Below are positions 21,934-34,898 of a DNA stretch of 64,000 nt, piece by piece. Both the position numbers and the translations under genes were made by a program. How positions within the stretch are numbered: position 1 is the first letter of the stretch; each line of letters opens with the position of its first letter. The DNA comes from Channallabes apus (Eukaryota; Chordata; Actinopteri; Siluriformes; Clariidae): assembly GCA_030522415.1 (NCBI GenBank), contig JAMASW010000032.1, forward strand, positions 124,001 through 188,000, given 5' to 3'. Under the pieces are notes generated by a model. The model was not told where the DNA came from. It saw nothing but the letters and a program-made list of their open reading frames with translations, and searched no databases.

Positions 21934-24900
21934 CCGCTTTCCCGAGCTCGTAGAGAGCTAAGAACGCAGCAAACGCTTTATCTCACCGTCTTGTGCATGA
22001 AAATGAATGAGATGATCATTTTCAATACATTAATGTATTCTTTGCATACATGTTGAAAAACCGCTTTCCTGAGCTCGTAGAGAGCTAAGAACGCAGCAAA
22101 CGCTTTATCTCACCGTCTTGTGCATGAAAGTGAAAGAGATTATCATTTTCAATACAGTAATGCATTCTTTGCATACATGTTGAAAAACAACTTTTTTGTT
22201 CTTCTTATTTTACTCATTTTGTTCCAGAAAAATGAATACAAATTCATTTTGTTTGTTTTACACACCTATACATTAGTTGTGTGAGAAAACCGCTTTCCTG
22301 AGCTCGTAGAGAGCTAAGAACGCAGCAAACGCTTTATCTCACCGTCTTGTGCCTGAAAGTGAAAGAGATGATCATTTTCAATACAGTAATGCATTCTTTG
22401 CATACATGTTGAAAAACAACTTTTTTGTTCTTCTTATTTTACTCATTTTGTTCCAGAAAAATGAATACAAATTCATTTTGTTTGTTTTACATACCTATAC
22501 ATTAGTTGTGTGAGAAAACCGCTTTCCTGAGCTCGTAGAGAGCTAAGAACGCAGCAAACGCTTTATCTCACCGTCTTGTGCCTGAAAGTGAAAGAGATGA
22601 TCATTTTCAATACAGTAATGCATTCTTTGCATACATGTTGAAAAATAACTTTTTTGTTCTTCTTTTTCTCATTTTGTTCCAGAAAAATGAATACAGACTC
22701 ATTTTGTTTGTTTTACATACGTACACATTAGTTGTGTGAGAAAACCGCTTTCCCGAGCTCGTAGAGAGCTAAGAACGCAGCAAACGCTTTATCTCACCGT
22801 CTTGTGCATGAAAGTGAATGAGATGATCATTTTCAATACATTAATGTATTCTTTGCATACATGTTGAAAAACAACTTTTTTGTTCTTCTTTTCCCCATTT
22901 TGTTCCAGAAAAATGAATACAAACTCATTTTGTTTGTTTTACATACGTACACATTAGTTGTGTGAGAAAACCGCTTTCCTGAGCTCGTAGAGAGCTAAGA
23001 ACGCAGCAAACGCTTTATCTCACCGTCTTGTGCATGAAAGTGAAAGAGATTATCATTTTCAATACATTAATGTATTCTTTGCATACATGTTGAAAAACAA
23101 CTTTTTTGTTCTTCTTTTCCCCATTTTGTTCCAGAAAAATGAATACAAACTCATTTTGTTTGTTTTACATACCTATACATTAGTTGTGTGAGAAAACCGC
23201 TTTCCTGAGCTCGTAGAGAGCTAAGAACGCAGCAAACGCTTTATCTCACCGTCTTGTGCCTGAAAGTGAAAGAGATTATCATTTTCAATACAGTAATGCA
23301 TTCTTTGCATACATGTTGAAAAACAACTTTTTTGTTCTTATTTTACTCATTTTGTTCCAGAAAAATGAATACAAATTCATTTTGTTTGTTTTACATACCT
23401 ATACATTAGTTGTGTGAGAAAACCGCTTTCCTGAGCTCGTAGAGAGCTAAGAACGCAGCAAACGCTTTATCTCACCGTCTTGTGCCTGAAAGTGAAAGAG
23501 ATGATCATTTTCAATACAGTAATGCATTCTTTGCATACATGTTGAAAAACAACTTTTTTGTTCTTATTTTACTCATTTTGTTCCAGAAAAATGAATACAA
23601 ATTCATTTTGTTTGTTTTACATACCTATACATTAGTTGTGTGAGAAAACCGCTTTCCTGAGCTCGTAGAGAGCTAAGAACGCAGCAAACGCTTTATCTCA
23701 CCGTCTTGTGCCTGAAAGTGAAAGAGATGATCATTTTCAATACAGTAATGCATTCTTTGCATACATGTTGAAAAATAACTTTTTTGTTCTTCTTTTTCTC
23801 ATTTTGTTCCAGAAAAATGAATACAGACTCATTTTGTTTGTTTTACATACGTACACATTAGTTGTGTGAGAAAACCGCTTTCCTGAGCTCGTAGAGAGCT
23901 AAGAACGCAGCAAACGCTTTATCTCACCGTCTTGTGCATGAAAGTGAAAGAGATTATCATTTTCAATACAGTAATGCATTCTTTGCATACATGTTGAAAA
24001 ACAACTTTTTTGTTCTTATTTTACTCATTTTGTTCCAGAAAAATGAATACAGACTCATTTTGTTTGTTTTACATACGTACACATTAGTTGTGTGAGAAAA
24101 CCGCTTTCCCGAGCTCGTAGAGAGCTAAGAACGCAGCAAACGCTTTATCTCACCGTCTTGTGCATGAAAGTGAATGAGATGATCATTTTCAATACATTAA
24201 TGTATTCTTTGCATACATGTTGAAAAACCGCTTTCCTGAGCTCGTAGAGAGCTAAGAACGCAGCAAACGCTTTATCTCACCGTCTTGTGCATGAAAGTGA
24301 AAGAGATTATCATTTTCAATACAGTAATGCATTCTTTGCATACATGTTGAAAAACAACTTTTTTGTTCTTCTTTTTCTCATTTTGTTCCAGAAAAATGAA
24401 TACAGACTCATTTTGTTTGTTTTACATACCTATACATTAGTTGTGTGAGAAAACCGCTTTCCTGAGCTCGTAGAGAGCTAAGAACGCAGCAAACGCTTTA
24501 TCTCACCGTCTTGTGCATGAAAGTGAATGAGATGATCATTTTCAATACATTAATGTATTCTTTGCATACATGTTGAAAAACAACTTTTTTGTTCTTCTTT
24601 TCCCCATTTTGTTCCAGAAAAATGAATACAAACTCATTTTGTTTGTTTTACATACGTACACATTAGTTGTGTGAGAAAACCGCTTTCCTGAGCTCGTAGA
24701 GAGCTAAGAACGCAGCAAACGCTTTATCTCACCGTCTTGTGCATGAAAGTGAATGAGATGAACATTTTCAATACATTAATGTATTCTTTGCATACATGTT
24801 GAAAAACCGCTTTCCTGAGCTCGTAGAGAGCTAAGAACGCAGCAAACGCTTTATCTCACCGTCTTGTGCATGAAAGTGAAAGAGATTATCATTTTCAATA

Positions 24901-26419
24901 CAGTAATGCATTCTTTGCATACATGTTGAAAAACAACTTTTTTGTTCTTCTTATTTTACTCATTTTGTTCCAGAAAAATGAATACAAATTCATTTTGTTT
25001 GTTTTACATACCTATACATTAGTTGTGTGAGAAAACCGCTTTCCTGAGCTCGTAGAGAGCTAAGAACGCAGCAAACGCTTTATCTCACCGTCTTGTGCCT
25101 GAAAGTGAAAGAGATGATCATTTTCAATACAGTAATGCATTCTTTGCATACATGTTGAAAAATAACTTTTTTGTTCTTCTTTTTCTCATTTTGTTCCAGA
25201 AAAATGAATACAGACTCATTTTGTTTGTTTTACATACGTACACATTAGTTGTGTGAGAAAACCGCTTTCCTGAGCTCGTAGAGAGCTAAGAACGCAGCAA
25301 ACGCTTTATCTCACCGTCTTGTGCATGAAAGTGAAAGAGATTATCATTTTCAATACAGTAATGCATTCTTTGCATACATGTTGAAAAACAACTTTTTTGT
25401 TCTTATTTTACTCATTTTGTTCCAGAAAAATGAATACAGACTCATTTTGTTTGTTTTACATACGTACACATTAGTTGTGTGAGAAAACCGCTTTCCCGAG
25501 CTCGTAGAGAGCTAAGAACGCAGCAAACGCTTTATCTCACCGTCTTGTGCATGAAAGTGAATGAGATGATCATTTTCAATACATTAATGTATTCTTTGCA
25601 TACATGTTGAAAAACCGCTTTCCTGAGCTCGTAGAGAGCTAAGAACGCAGCAAACGCTTTATCTCACCGTCTTGTGCATGAAAGTGAAAGAGATGATCAT
25701 TTTCAATACAGTAATGCATTCTTTGCATACATGTTGAAAAACAACTTTTTTGTTCTTCTTTTTCTCATTTTGTTCCAGAAAAATGAATACAGACTCATTT
25801 TGTTTGTTTTACATACCTATACATTAGTTGTGTGAGAAAACCGCTTTCCTGAGCTCGTAGAGAGCTAAGAACGCAGCAAACGCTTTATCTCACCGTCTTG
25901 TGCCTGAAAGTGAAAGAGATGATCATTTTCAATACAGTAATGCATTCTTTGCATACATGTTGAAAAATAACTTTTTTGTTCTTCTTTTTCTCATTTTGTT
26001 CCAGAAAAATGAATACAGACTCATTTTGTTTGTTTTACATACGTACACATTAGTTGTGTGAGAAAACCGCTTTCCCGAGCTCGTAGAGAGCTAAGAACGC
26101 AGCAAACGCTTTATCTCACCGTCTTGTGCATGAAAGTGAATGAGATGATCATTTTCAATACATTAATGTATTCTTTGCATACATGTTGAAAAACAACTTT
26201 TTTGTTCTTCTTTTCCCCATTTTGTTCCAGAAAAATGAATACAAACTCATTTTGTTTGTTTTACATACGTACACATTAGTTGTGTGAGAAAACCGCTTTC
26301 CTGAGCTCGTAGAGAGCTAAGAACGCAGCAAACGCTTTATCTCACCGTCTTGTGCATGAAAGTGAATGAGATGAACATTTTCAATACATTAATGTATTCT
26401 TTGCATACATGTTGAAAAA
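21934..26419 (+). repeat. Irregular segment rich in mosaic and A'' monomers
   Basis: Order is K A B' C D x x B'' C A'' K G' D S1 A C A'' K x C D S1. The monomer at 22971 has an S2-like front, a D-like back and a CCTATAC end. Those at 23197 and 23423 lack one TTC triplet (226 bp). The A copy at 22061 has TTACACACC. The motif C A'' K recurs at 23649 and 25036. No clean multi-monomer period covers the whole segment. Confidence 0.82.
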
Positions 26420-29400
26420 CCGCTTTCCTGAGCTCGTAGAGAGCTAAGAACGCAGCAAACGCTTTATCTCACCGTCTTGTGCATGAAAGTGAAAGAGATT
26501 ATCATTTTCAATACAGTAATGCATTCTTTGCATACATGTTGAAAAACAACTTTTTTGTTCTTCTTATTTTACTCATTTTGTTCCAGAAAAATGAATACAA
26601 ATTCATTTTGTTTGTTTTACATATCTATACATTAGTTGTGTGAGAAAACCGCTTTCCTGAGCTCGTAGAGAGCTAAGAACGCAGCAAACGCTTTATCTCA
26701 CCGTCTTGTGCATGAAAGTGAATGAGATGATCATTTTCAATACATTAATGTATTCTTTGCATACATGTTGAAAAACCGCTTTCCTGAGCTCGTAGAGAGC
26801 TAAGAACGCAGCAAACGCTTTATCTCACCGTCTTGTGCATGAAAGTGAAAGAGATTATCATTTTCAATACAGTAATGCATTCTTTGCATACATGTTGAAA
26901 AACAACTTTTTTGTTCTTCTTATTTTACTCATTTTGTTCCAGAAAAATGAATACAGACTCATTTTGTTTGTTTTACATACGTACACATTAGTTGTGTGAG
27001 AAAACCGCTTTCCCGAGCTCGTAGAGAGCTAAGAACGCAGCAAACGCTTTATCTCACCGTCTTGTGCATGAAAGTGAATGAGATGATCATTTTCAATACA
27101 TTAATGTATTCTTTGCATACATGTTGAAAAACCGCTTTCCTGAGCTCGTAGAGAGCTAAGAACGCAGCAAACGCTTTATCTCACCGTCTTGTGCATGAAA
27201 GTCAAAGAGATTATCATTTTCAATACAGTAATGCATTCTTTGCATACATGTTGAAAAACAACTTTTTTGTTCTTCTTATTTTACTCATTTTCTTCCAGAA
27301 AAATGAATACAAATTCATTTTGTTTGTTTTACATACCTATACATTAGTTGTGTGAGAAAACCGCTTTCCTGAGCTCGTAGAGAGCTTAGAACGCAGCAAA
27401 CGCTTTATCTCACCGTCTTGTGCAAGAAAGTGAAAGAGATGATCATTTTCAATACAGTAATGCATTCATTGCATACATGTTGAAAAACAACTTTTTTGTT
27501 CTTCTTTTCCTCATTTTGTTCCAGAAAAATGAATACAAACTCATTTTGTTTGTTTTACATACCTATACATTAGTTGTGTGAGAAAACCGCTTTCCTGAGC
27601 TCGTAGAGAGCTAAGAACGCAGCAAACGCTTTATCTCACCGTCTTGTGCCTGAAAGTGAAAGAGATTATCATTTTCAATACAGTAATGCATTCTTTGCAT
27701 ACATGTTGAAAAACAACTTTTTTGTTCTTCTTATTTTACTCATTTTGTTCCAGAAAAATGAATACAAATTCATTTTGTTTGTTTTACATACCTATACATT
27801 AGTTGTGTGAGAAAACCGCTTTCCTGAGCTCGTAGAGAGCTAAGAACGCAGCAAACGCTTTATCTCACCGTCTTGTGCCTGAAAGTGAAAGAGATGATCA
27901 TTTTCAATACAGTAATGCATTCTTTGCATACATGTTGAAAAACAACTTTTTTGTTCTTCTTATTTTACTCATTTTGTTCCAGAAAAATGAATACAAATTC
28001 ATTTTGTTTGTTTTACATACCTATACATTAGTTGTGTGAGAAAACCGCTTTCCTGAGCTCGTAGAGAGCTAAGAACGCAGCAAACGCTTTATCTCACCGT
28101 CTTGTGCCTGAAAGTGAAAGAGATGATCATTTTCAATACAGTAATGCATTCTTTGCATACATGTTGAAAAATAACTTTTTTGTTCTTCTTTTTCTCATTT
28201 TGTTCCAGAAAAATGAATACAGACTCATTTTGTTTGTTTTACATACGTACACATTAGTTGTGTGAGAAAACCGCTTTCCTGAGCTCGTAGAGAGCTAAGA
28301 ACGCAGCAAACGCTTTATCTCACCGTCTTGTGCATGAAAGTGAATGAGATGATCATTTTCAATACAGTAATGCATTCCTTGCATACATGTTGAAAAACAA
28401 CTTTTTTGTTCTTCTTTTCCCCATTTTGTTCCAGAAAAATGAATACAAACTCATTTTGTTTGTTTTACATACGTACACATTAGATGTGTGAGAAAACCGC
28501 TTTCCTGAGCTCGTAGAGAGCTAAGAACGCAGCAAACGCTTTATCTCACCGTCTTGTGCATGAAAGTGAATGAGATGAACATTTTCAATACATTAATGTA
28601 TTCTTTGCATACATGTTGAAAAACCGCTTTCCTGAGCTCGTAGAGAGCTAAGAACGCAGCAAACGCTTTATCTCACCGTCTTGTGCATGAAAGTGAAAGA
28701 GATGATCATTTTCAATACATTAATGTATTCTTTGCATACATGTTGAAAAACAACTTTTTTGTTCTTCTTTTCCCCATTTTGTTCCAGAAAAATGAATACA
28801 AACTCATTTTGTTTGTTTTACATACGTACACATTAGTTGTGTGAGAAAACCGCTTTCCTGAGCTCGTAGAGAGCTAAGAACGCAGCAAACGCTTTATCTC
28901 ACCGTCTTGTGCATGAAAGTGAATGAGATGAACATTTTCAATACATTAATGTATTCTTTGCATACATGTTGAAAAACCGCTTTCCTGAGCTCGTAGAGAG
29001 CTAAGAACGCAGCAAACGCTTTATCTCACCGTCTTGTGCATGAAAGTGAAAGAGATTATCATTTTCAATACAGTAATGCATTCTTTGCATACATGTTGAA
29101 AAACAACTTTTTTGTTCTTCTTATTTTACTCATTTTGTTCCAGAAAAATGAATACAAATTCATTTTGTTTGTTTTACATATCTATACATTAGTTGTGTGA
29201 GAAAACCGCTTTCCTGAGCTCGTAGAGAGCTAAGAACGCAGCAAACGCTTTATCTCACCGTCTTGTGCATGAAAGTGAATGAGATGATCATTTTCAATAC
29301 AGTAATGCATTCTTTGCATACATGTTGAAAAACAACTTTTTTGTTCTTCTTATTTTACTCATTTTGTTCCAGAAAAATGAATACAGACTCATTTTGTTTG

Positions 29401-30013
29401 TTTTACATACCTATACATTAGTTGTGTGAGAAAACCGCTTTCCTGAGCTCGTAGAGAGCTAAGAACGCAGCAAACGCTTTATCTCACCGTCTTGTGCCTG
29501 AAAGTGAAAGAGATGATCATTTTCAATACAGTAATGCATTCTTTGCATACATGTTGAAAAATAACTTTTTTGTTCTTCTTTTTCTCATTTTGTTCCAGAA
29601 AAATGAATACAGACTCATTTTGTTTGTTTTACATACGTACACATTAGTTGTGTGAGAAAACCGCTTTCCCGAGCTCGTAGAGAGCTAAGAACGCAGCAAA
29701 CGCTTTATCTCACCGTCTTGTGCATGAAAGTGAATGAGATGATCATTTTCAATACATTAATGTATTCTTTGCATACATGTTGAAAAACAACTTTTTTGTT
29801 CTTCTTTTCCCCATTTTGTTCCAGAAAAATGAATACAAACTCATTTTGTTTGTTTTACATACGTACACATTAGTTGTGTGAGAAAACCGCTTTCCTGAGC
29901 TCGTAGAGAGCTAAGAACGCAGCAAACGCTTTATCTCACCGTCTTGTGCATGAAAGTGAATGAGATGAACATTTTCAATACATTAATGTATTCTTTGCAT
30001 ACATGTTGAAAAA
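26420..30013 (+). repeat. First 2204-bp module plus a variant tail
   Basis: 26420-28623 reads A K A' K E I x B' C x S1 and totals 2204 bp. The same module recurs at 30014, 34899 and 43369. Its A monomer carries ACATATCTATAC (C to T), a useful marker. The tail 28624-30013 is x S1 A y C D S1. One copy-specific change, TTAGATGTG, is seen near 28483. Confidence 0.86.
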
Positions 30014-33000
30014 CCGCTTTCCTGAGCTCGTAGAGAGCTAAGAACGCAGCAAACGCTTTATCTCACCGTCTTGTGCATGAAAGTGAAAGAGATTATCATT
30101 TTCAATACAGTAATGCATTCTTTGCATACATGTTGAAAAACAACTTTTTTGTTCTTCTTATTTTACTCATTTTGTTCCAGAAAAATGAATACAAATTCAT
30201 TTTGTTTGTTTTACATATCTATACATTAGTTGTGTGAGAAAACCGCTTTCCTGAGCTCGTAGAGAGCTAAGAACGCAGCAAACGCTTTATCTCACCGTCT
30301 TGTGCATGAAAGTGAATGAGATGATCATTTTCAATACATTAATGTATTCTTTGCATACATGTTGAAAAACCGCTTTCCTGAGCTCGTAGAGAGCTAAGAA
30401 CGCAGCAAACGCTTTATCTCACCGTCTTGTGCATGAAAGTGAAAGAGATTATCATTTTCAATACAGTAATGCATTCTTTGCATACATGTTGAAAAACAAC
30501 TTTTTTGTTCTTCTTATTTTACTCATTTTGTTCCAGAAAAATGAATACAGACTCATTTTGTTTGTTTTACATACGTACACATTAGTTGTGTGAGAAAACC
30601 GCTTTCCCGAGCTCGTAGAGAGCTAAGAACGCAGCAAACGCTTTATCTCACCGTCTTGTGCATGAAAGTGAATGAGATGATCATTTTCAATACATTAATG
30701 TATTCTTTGCATACATGTTGAAAAACCGCTTTCCTGAGCTCGTAGAGAGCTAAGAACGCAGCAAACGCTTTATCTCACCGTCTTGTGCATGAAAGTCAAA
30801 GAGATTATCATTTTCAATACAGTAATGCATTCTTTGCATACATGTTGAAAAACAACTTTTTTGTTCTTCTTATTTTACTCATTTTCTTCCAGAAAAATGA
30901 ATACAAATTCATTTTGTTTGTTTTACATACCTATACATTAGTTGTGTGAGAAAACCGCTTTCCTGAGCTCGTAGAGAGCTTAGAACGCAGCAAACGCTTT
31001 ATCTCACCGTCTTGTGCAAGAAAGTGAAAGAGATGATCATTTTCAATACAGTAATGCATTCATTGCATACATGTTGAAAAACAACTTTTTTGTTCTTCTT
31101 TTCCTCATTTTGTTCCAGAAAAATGAATACAAACTCATTTTGTTTGTTTTACATACCTATACATTAGTTGTGTGAGAAAACCGCTTTCCTGAGCTCGTAG
31201 AGAGCTAAGAACGCAGCAAACGCTTTATCTCACCGTCTTGTGCCTGAAAGTGAAAGAGATTATCATTTTCAATACAGTAATGCATTCTTTGCATACATGT
31301 TGAAAAACAACTTTTTTGTTCTTCTTATTTTACTCATTTTGTTCCAGAAAAATGAATACAAATTCATTTTGTTTGTTTTACATACCTATACATTAGTTGT
31401 GTGAGAAAACCGCTTTCCTGAGCTCGTAGAGAGCTAAGAACGCAGCAAACGCTTTATCTCACCGTCTTGTGCCTGAAAGTGAAAGAGATGATCATTTTCA
31501 ATACAGTAATGCATTCTTTGCATACATGTTGAAAAACAACTTTTTTGTTCTTCTTATTTTACTCATTTTGTTCCAGAAAAATGAATACAAATTCATTTTG
31601 TTTGTTTTACATACCTATACATTAGTTGTGTGAGAAAACCGCTTTCCTGAGCTCGTAGAGAGCTAAGAACGCAGCAAACGCTTTATCTCACCGTCTTGTG
31701 CCTGAAAGTGAAAGAGATGATCATTTTCAATACAGTAATGCATTCTTTGCATACATGTTGAAAAATAACTTTTTTGTTCTTCTTTTTCTCATTTTGTTCC
31801 AGAAAAATGAATACAGACTCATTTTGTTTGTTTTACATACGTACACATTAGTTGTGTGAGAAAACCGCTTTCCTGAGCTCGTAGAGAGCTAAGAACGCAG
31901 CAAACGCTTTATCTCACCGTCTTGTGCATGAAAGTGAATGAGATGATCATTTTCAATACAGTAATGCATTCCTTGCATACATGTTGAAAAACAACTTTTT
32001 TGTTCTTCTTTTCCCCATTTTGTTCCAGAAAAATGAATACAAACTCATTTTGTTTGTTTTACATACGTACACATTAGTTGTGTGAGAAAACCGCTTTCCT
32101 GAGCTCGTAGAGAGCTAAGAACGCAGCAAACGCTTTATCTCACCGTCTTGTGCATGAAAGTGAATGAGATGAACATTTTCAATACATTAATGTATTCTTT
32201 GCATACATGTTGAAAAACCGCTTTCCTGAGCTCGTAGAGAGCTAAGAACGCAGCAAACGCTTTATCTCACCGTCTTGTGCATGAAAGTGAAAGAGATTAT
32301 CATTTTCAATACAGTAATGCATTCTTTGCATACATGTTGAAAAACAACTTTTTTGTTCTTCTTATTTTACTCATTTTGTTCCAGAAAAATGAATACAAAT
32401 TCATTTTGTTTGTTTTACATATCTATACATTAGTTGTGTGAGAAAACCGCTTTCCTGAGCTCGTAGAGAGCTAAGAACGCAGCAAACGCTTTATCTCACC
32501 GTCTTGTGCATGAAAGTGAATGAGATGATCATTTTCAATACATTAATGTATTCTTTGCATACATGTTGAAAAACCGCTTTCCTGAGCTCGTAGAGAGCTA
32601 AGAACGCAGCAAACGCTTTATCTCACCGTCTTGTGCATGAAAGTGAAAGAGATTATCATTTTCAATACAGTAATGCATTCTTTGCATACATGTTGAAAAA
32701 CAACTTTTTTGTTCTTCTTATTTTACTCATTTTGTTCCAGAAAAATGAATACAGACTCATTTTGTTTGTTTTACATACGTACACATTAGTTGTGTGAGAA
32801 AACCGCTTTCCCGAGCTCGTAGAGAGCTAAGAACGCAGCAAACGCTTTATCTCACCGTCTTGTGCATGAAAGTGAATGAGATGATCATTTTCAATACATT
32901 AATGTATTCTTTGCATACATGTCGAAAAACCGCTTTCCTGAGCTCGTAGAGAGCTAAGAACGCAGCAAACGCTTTATCTCACCGTCTTGTGCATGAAAGT

Positions 33001-34898
33001 CAAAGAGATTATCATTTTCAATACAGTAATGCATTCTTTGCATACATGTTGAAAAACAACTTTTTTGTTCTTCTTATTTTACTCATTTTGTTCCAGAAAA
33101 ATGAATACAAATTCATTTTGTTTGTTTTACATACCTATACATTAGTTGTGTGAGAAAACCGCTTTCCTGAGCTCGTAGAGAGCTAAGAACGCAGCAAACG
33201 CTTTATCTCACCGTCTTGTGCATGAAAGTGAATGAGATGATCATTTTCAATACATTAATGTATTCTTTGCATACATGTTGAAAAACAACTTTTTTGATAT
33301 TCTTTTTTTACTCATTTTGTTCCAGAAATATGAATACAGACTCATTTTGTTTGTTTTACATACCTACACATTAGTTGTGTGAGAAAACCGCTTTCCTGAG
33401 CTCGTAGAGAGCTTAGAACGCAGCAAACGCTTTATCTCACCGTCTTGTGCAAGAAAGTGAAAGAGATGATCATTTTCAATACAGTAATGCATTCATTGCA
33501 TACATGTTGAAAAACAACTTTTTTGTTCTTCTTTTCCTCATTTTGTTCCAGAAAAATAAATACAAACTCATTTTGTTTGTTTTACATACCTATACATTAG
33601 TTGTGTGAGAAAACCGCTTTCCTGAGCTCGTAGAGAGCTAAGAACGCAGCAAATGCTTTATCTCACCGTCTTGTGCATGAAAGTGAATGAGATGATCATT
33701 TTCAATACAGTAATGCATTCCTTGCATACATGTTGAAAAACAACTTTTTTGTTCTTCTTTTTCTCATTTTGTTCCAGAAAAATGAATACAGACTCATTTT
33801 GTTTGTTTTACATACGTACACATTAGTTGTGTGAGAAAACCGCTTTCCCGAGCTCGTAGAGAGCTAAGAACGCAGCAAACGCTTTATCTCACCGTCTTGT
33901 GCATGAAAGTGAATGAGATGATCATTTTCAATACATTAATGTATTCTTTGCATACATGTTGAAAAACCGCTTTCCTGAGCTCGTAGAGAGCTAAGAACGC
34001 AGCAAACGCTTTATCTCACCGTCTTGTGCATGAAAGTGAAAGAGATTATCATTTTCAATACAGTAATGCATTCTTTGCATACATGTTGAAAAACAACTTT
34101 TTTGTTCTTATTTTACTCATTTTGTTCCAGAAAAATGAATACAGACTCATTTTGTTTGTTTTACATACGTACACATTAGTTGTGTGAGAAAACCGCTTTC
34201 CCGAGCTCGTAGAGAGCTAAGAACGCAGCAAACGCTTTATCTCACCGTCTTGTGCATGAAAGTGAATGAGATGATCATTTTCAATACATTAATGTATTCT
34301 TTGCATACATGTTGAAAAACCGCTTTCCTGAGCTCGTAGAGAGCTAAGAACGCAGCAAACGCTTTATCTCACCGTCTTGTGCATGAAAGTGAAAGAGATT
34401 ATCATTTTCAATACAGTAATGCATTCTTTGCATACATGTTGAAAAACAACTTTTTTGTTCTTCCTTTTCTCATTTTGTTCCAGAAAAATGAATACAGACT
34501 CATTTTGTTTGTTTTACATACCTATACATTAGTTGTGTGAGAAAACCGCTTTCCTGAGCTCGTAGAGAGCTAAGAACGCAGCAAACGCTTTATCTCACCG
34601 TCTTGTGCCTGAAAGTGAAAGAGATGATCATTTTCAATACAGTAATGCATTCTTTGCATACATGTTGAAAAATAACTTTTTTGTTCTTCTTTTTCTCATT
34701 TTGTTCCAGAAAAATGAATACAGACTCATTTTGTTTGTTTTACATACGTACACATTAGTTGTGTGAGAAAACCGCTTTCCCGAGCTCGTAGAGAGCTAAG
34801 AACGCAGCAAACGCTTTATCTCACCGTCTTGTGCATGAAAGTGAATGAGATGAACATTTTCAATACATTAATGTATTCTTTGCATACATGTTGAAAAA
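30014..34898 (+). repeat. 4885-bp higher-order repeat, copy 1 (25 monomers)
   Basis: Two modules. The 2204-bp module is A K A' K E I x B' C x S1. The 2681-bp module (from 32218) is A K A' K E F' I' J K A'' K G C S1. Both start with an A monomer marked ACATATCTATAC. The K at 32803 carries CATGTCGAAAAA (T to C), found again at the matching place in the other two copies. Confidence 0.9.
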
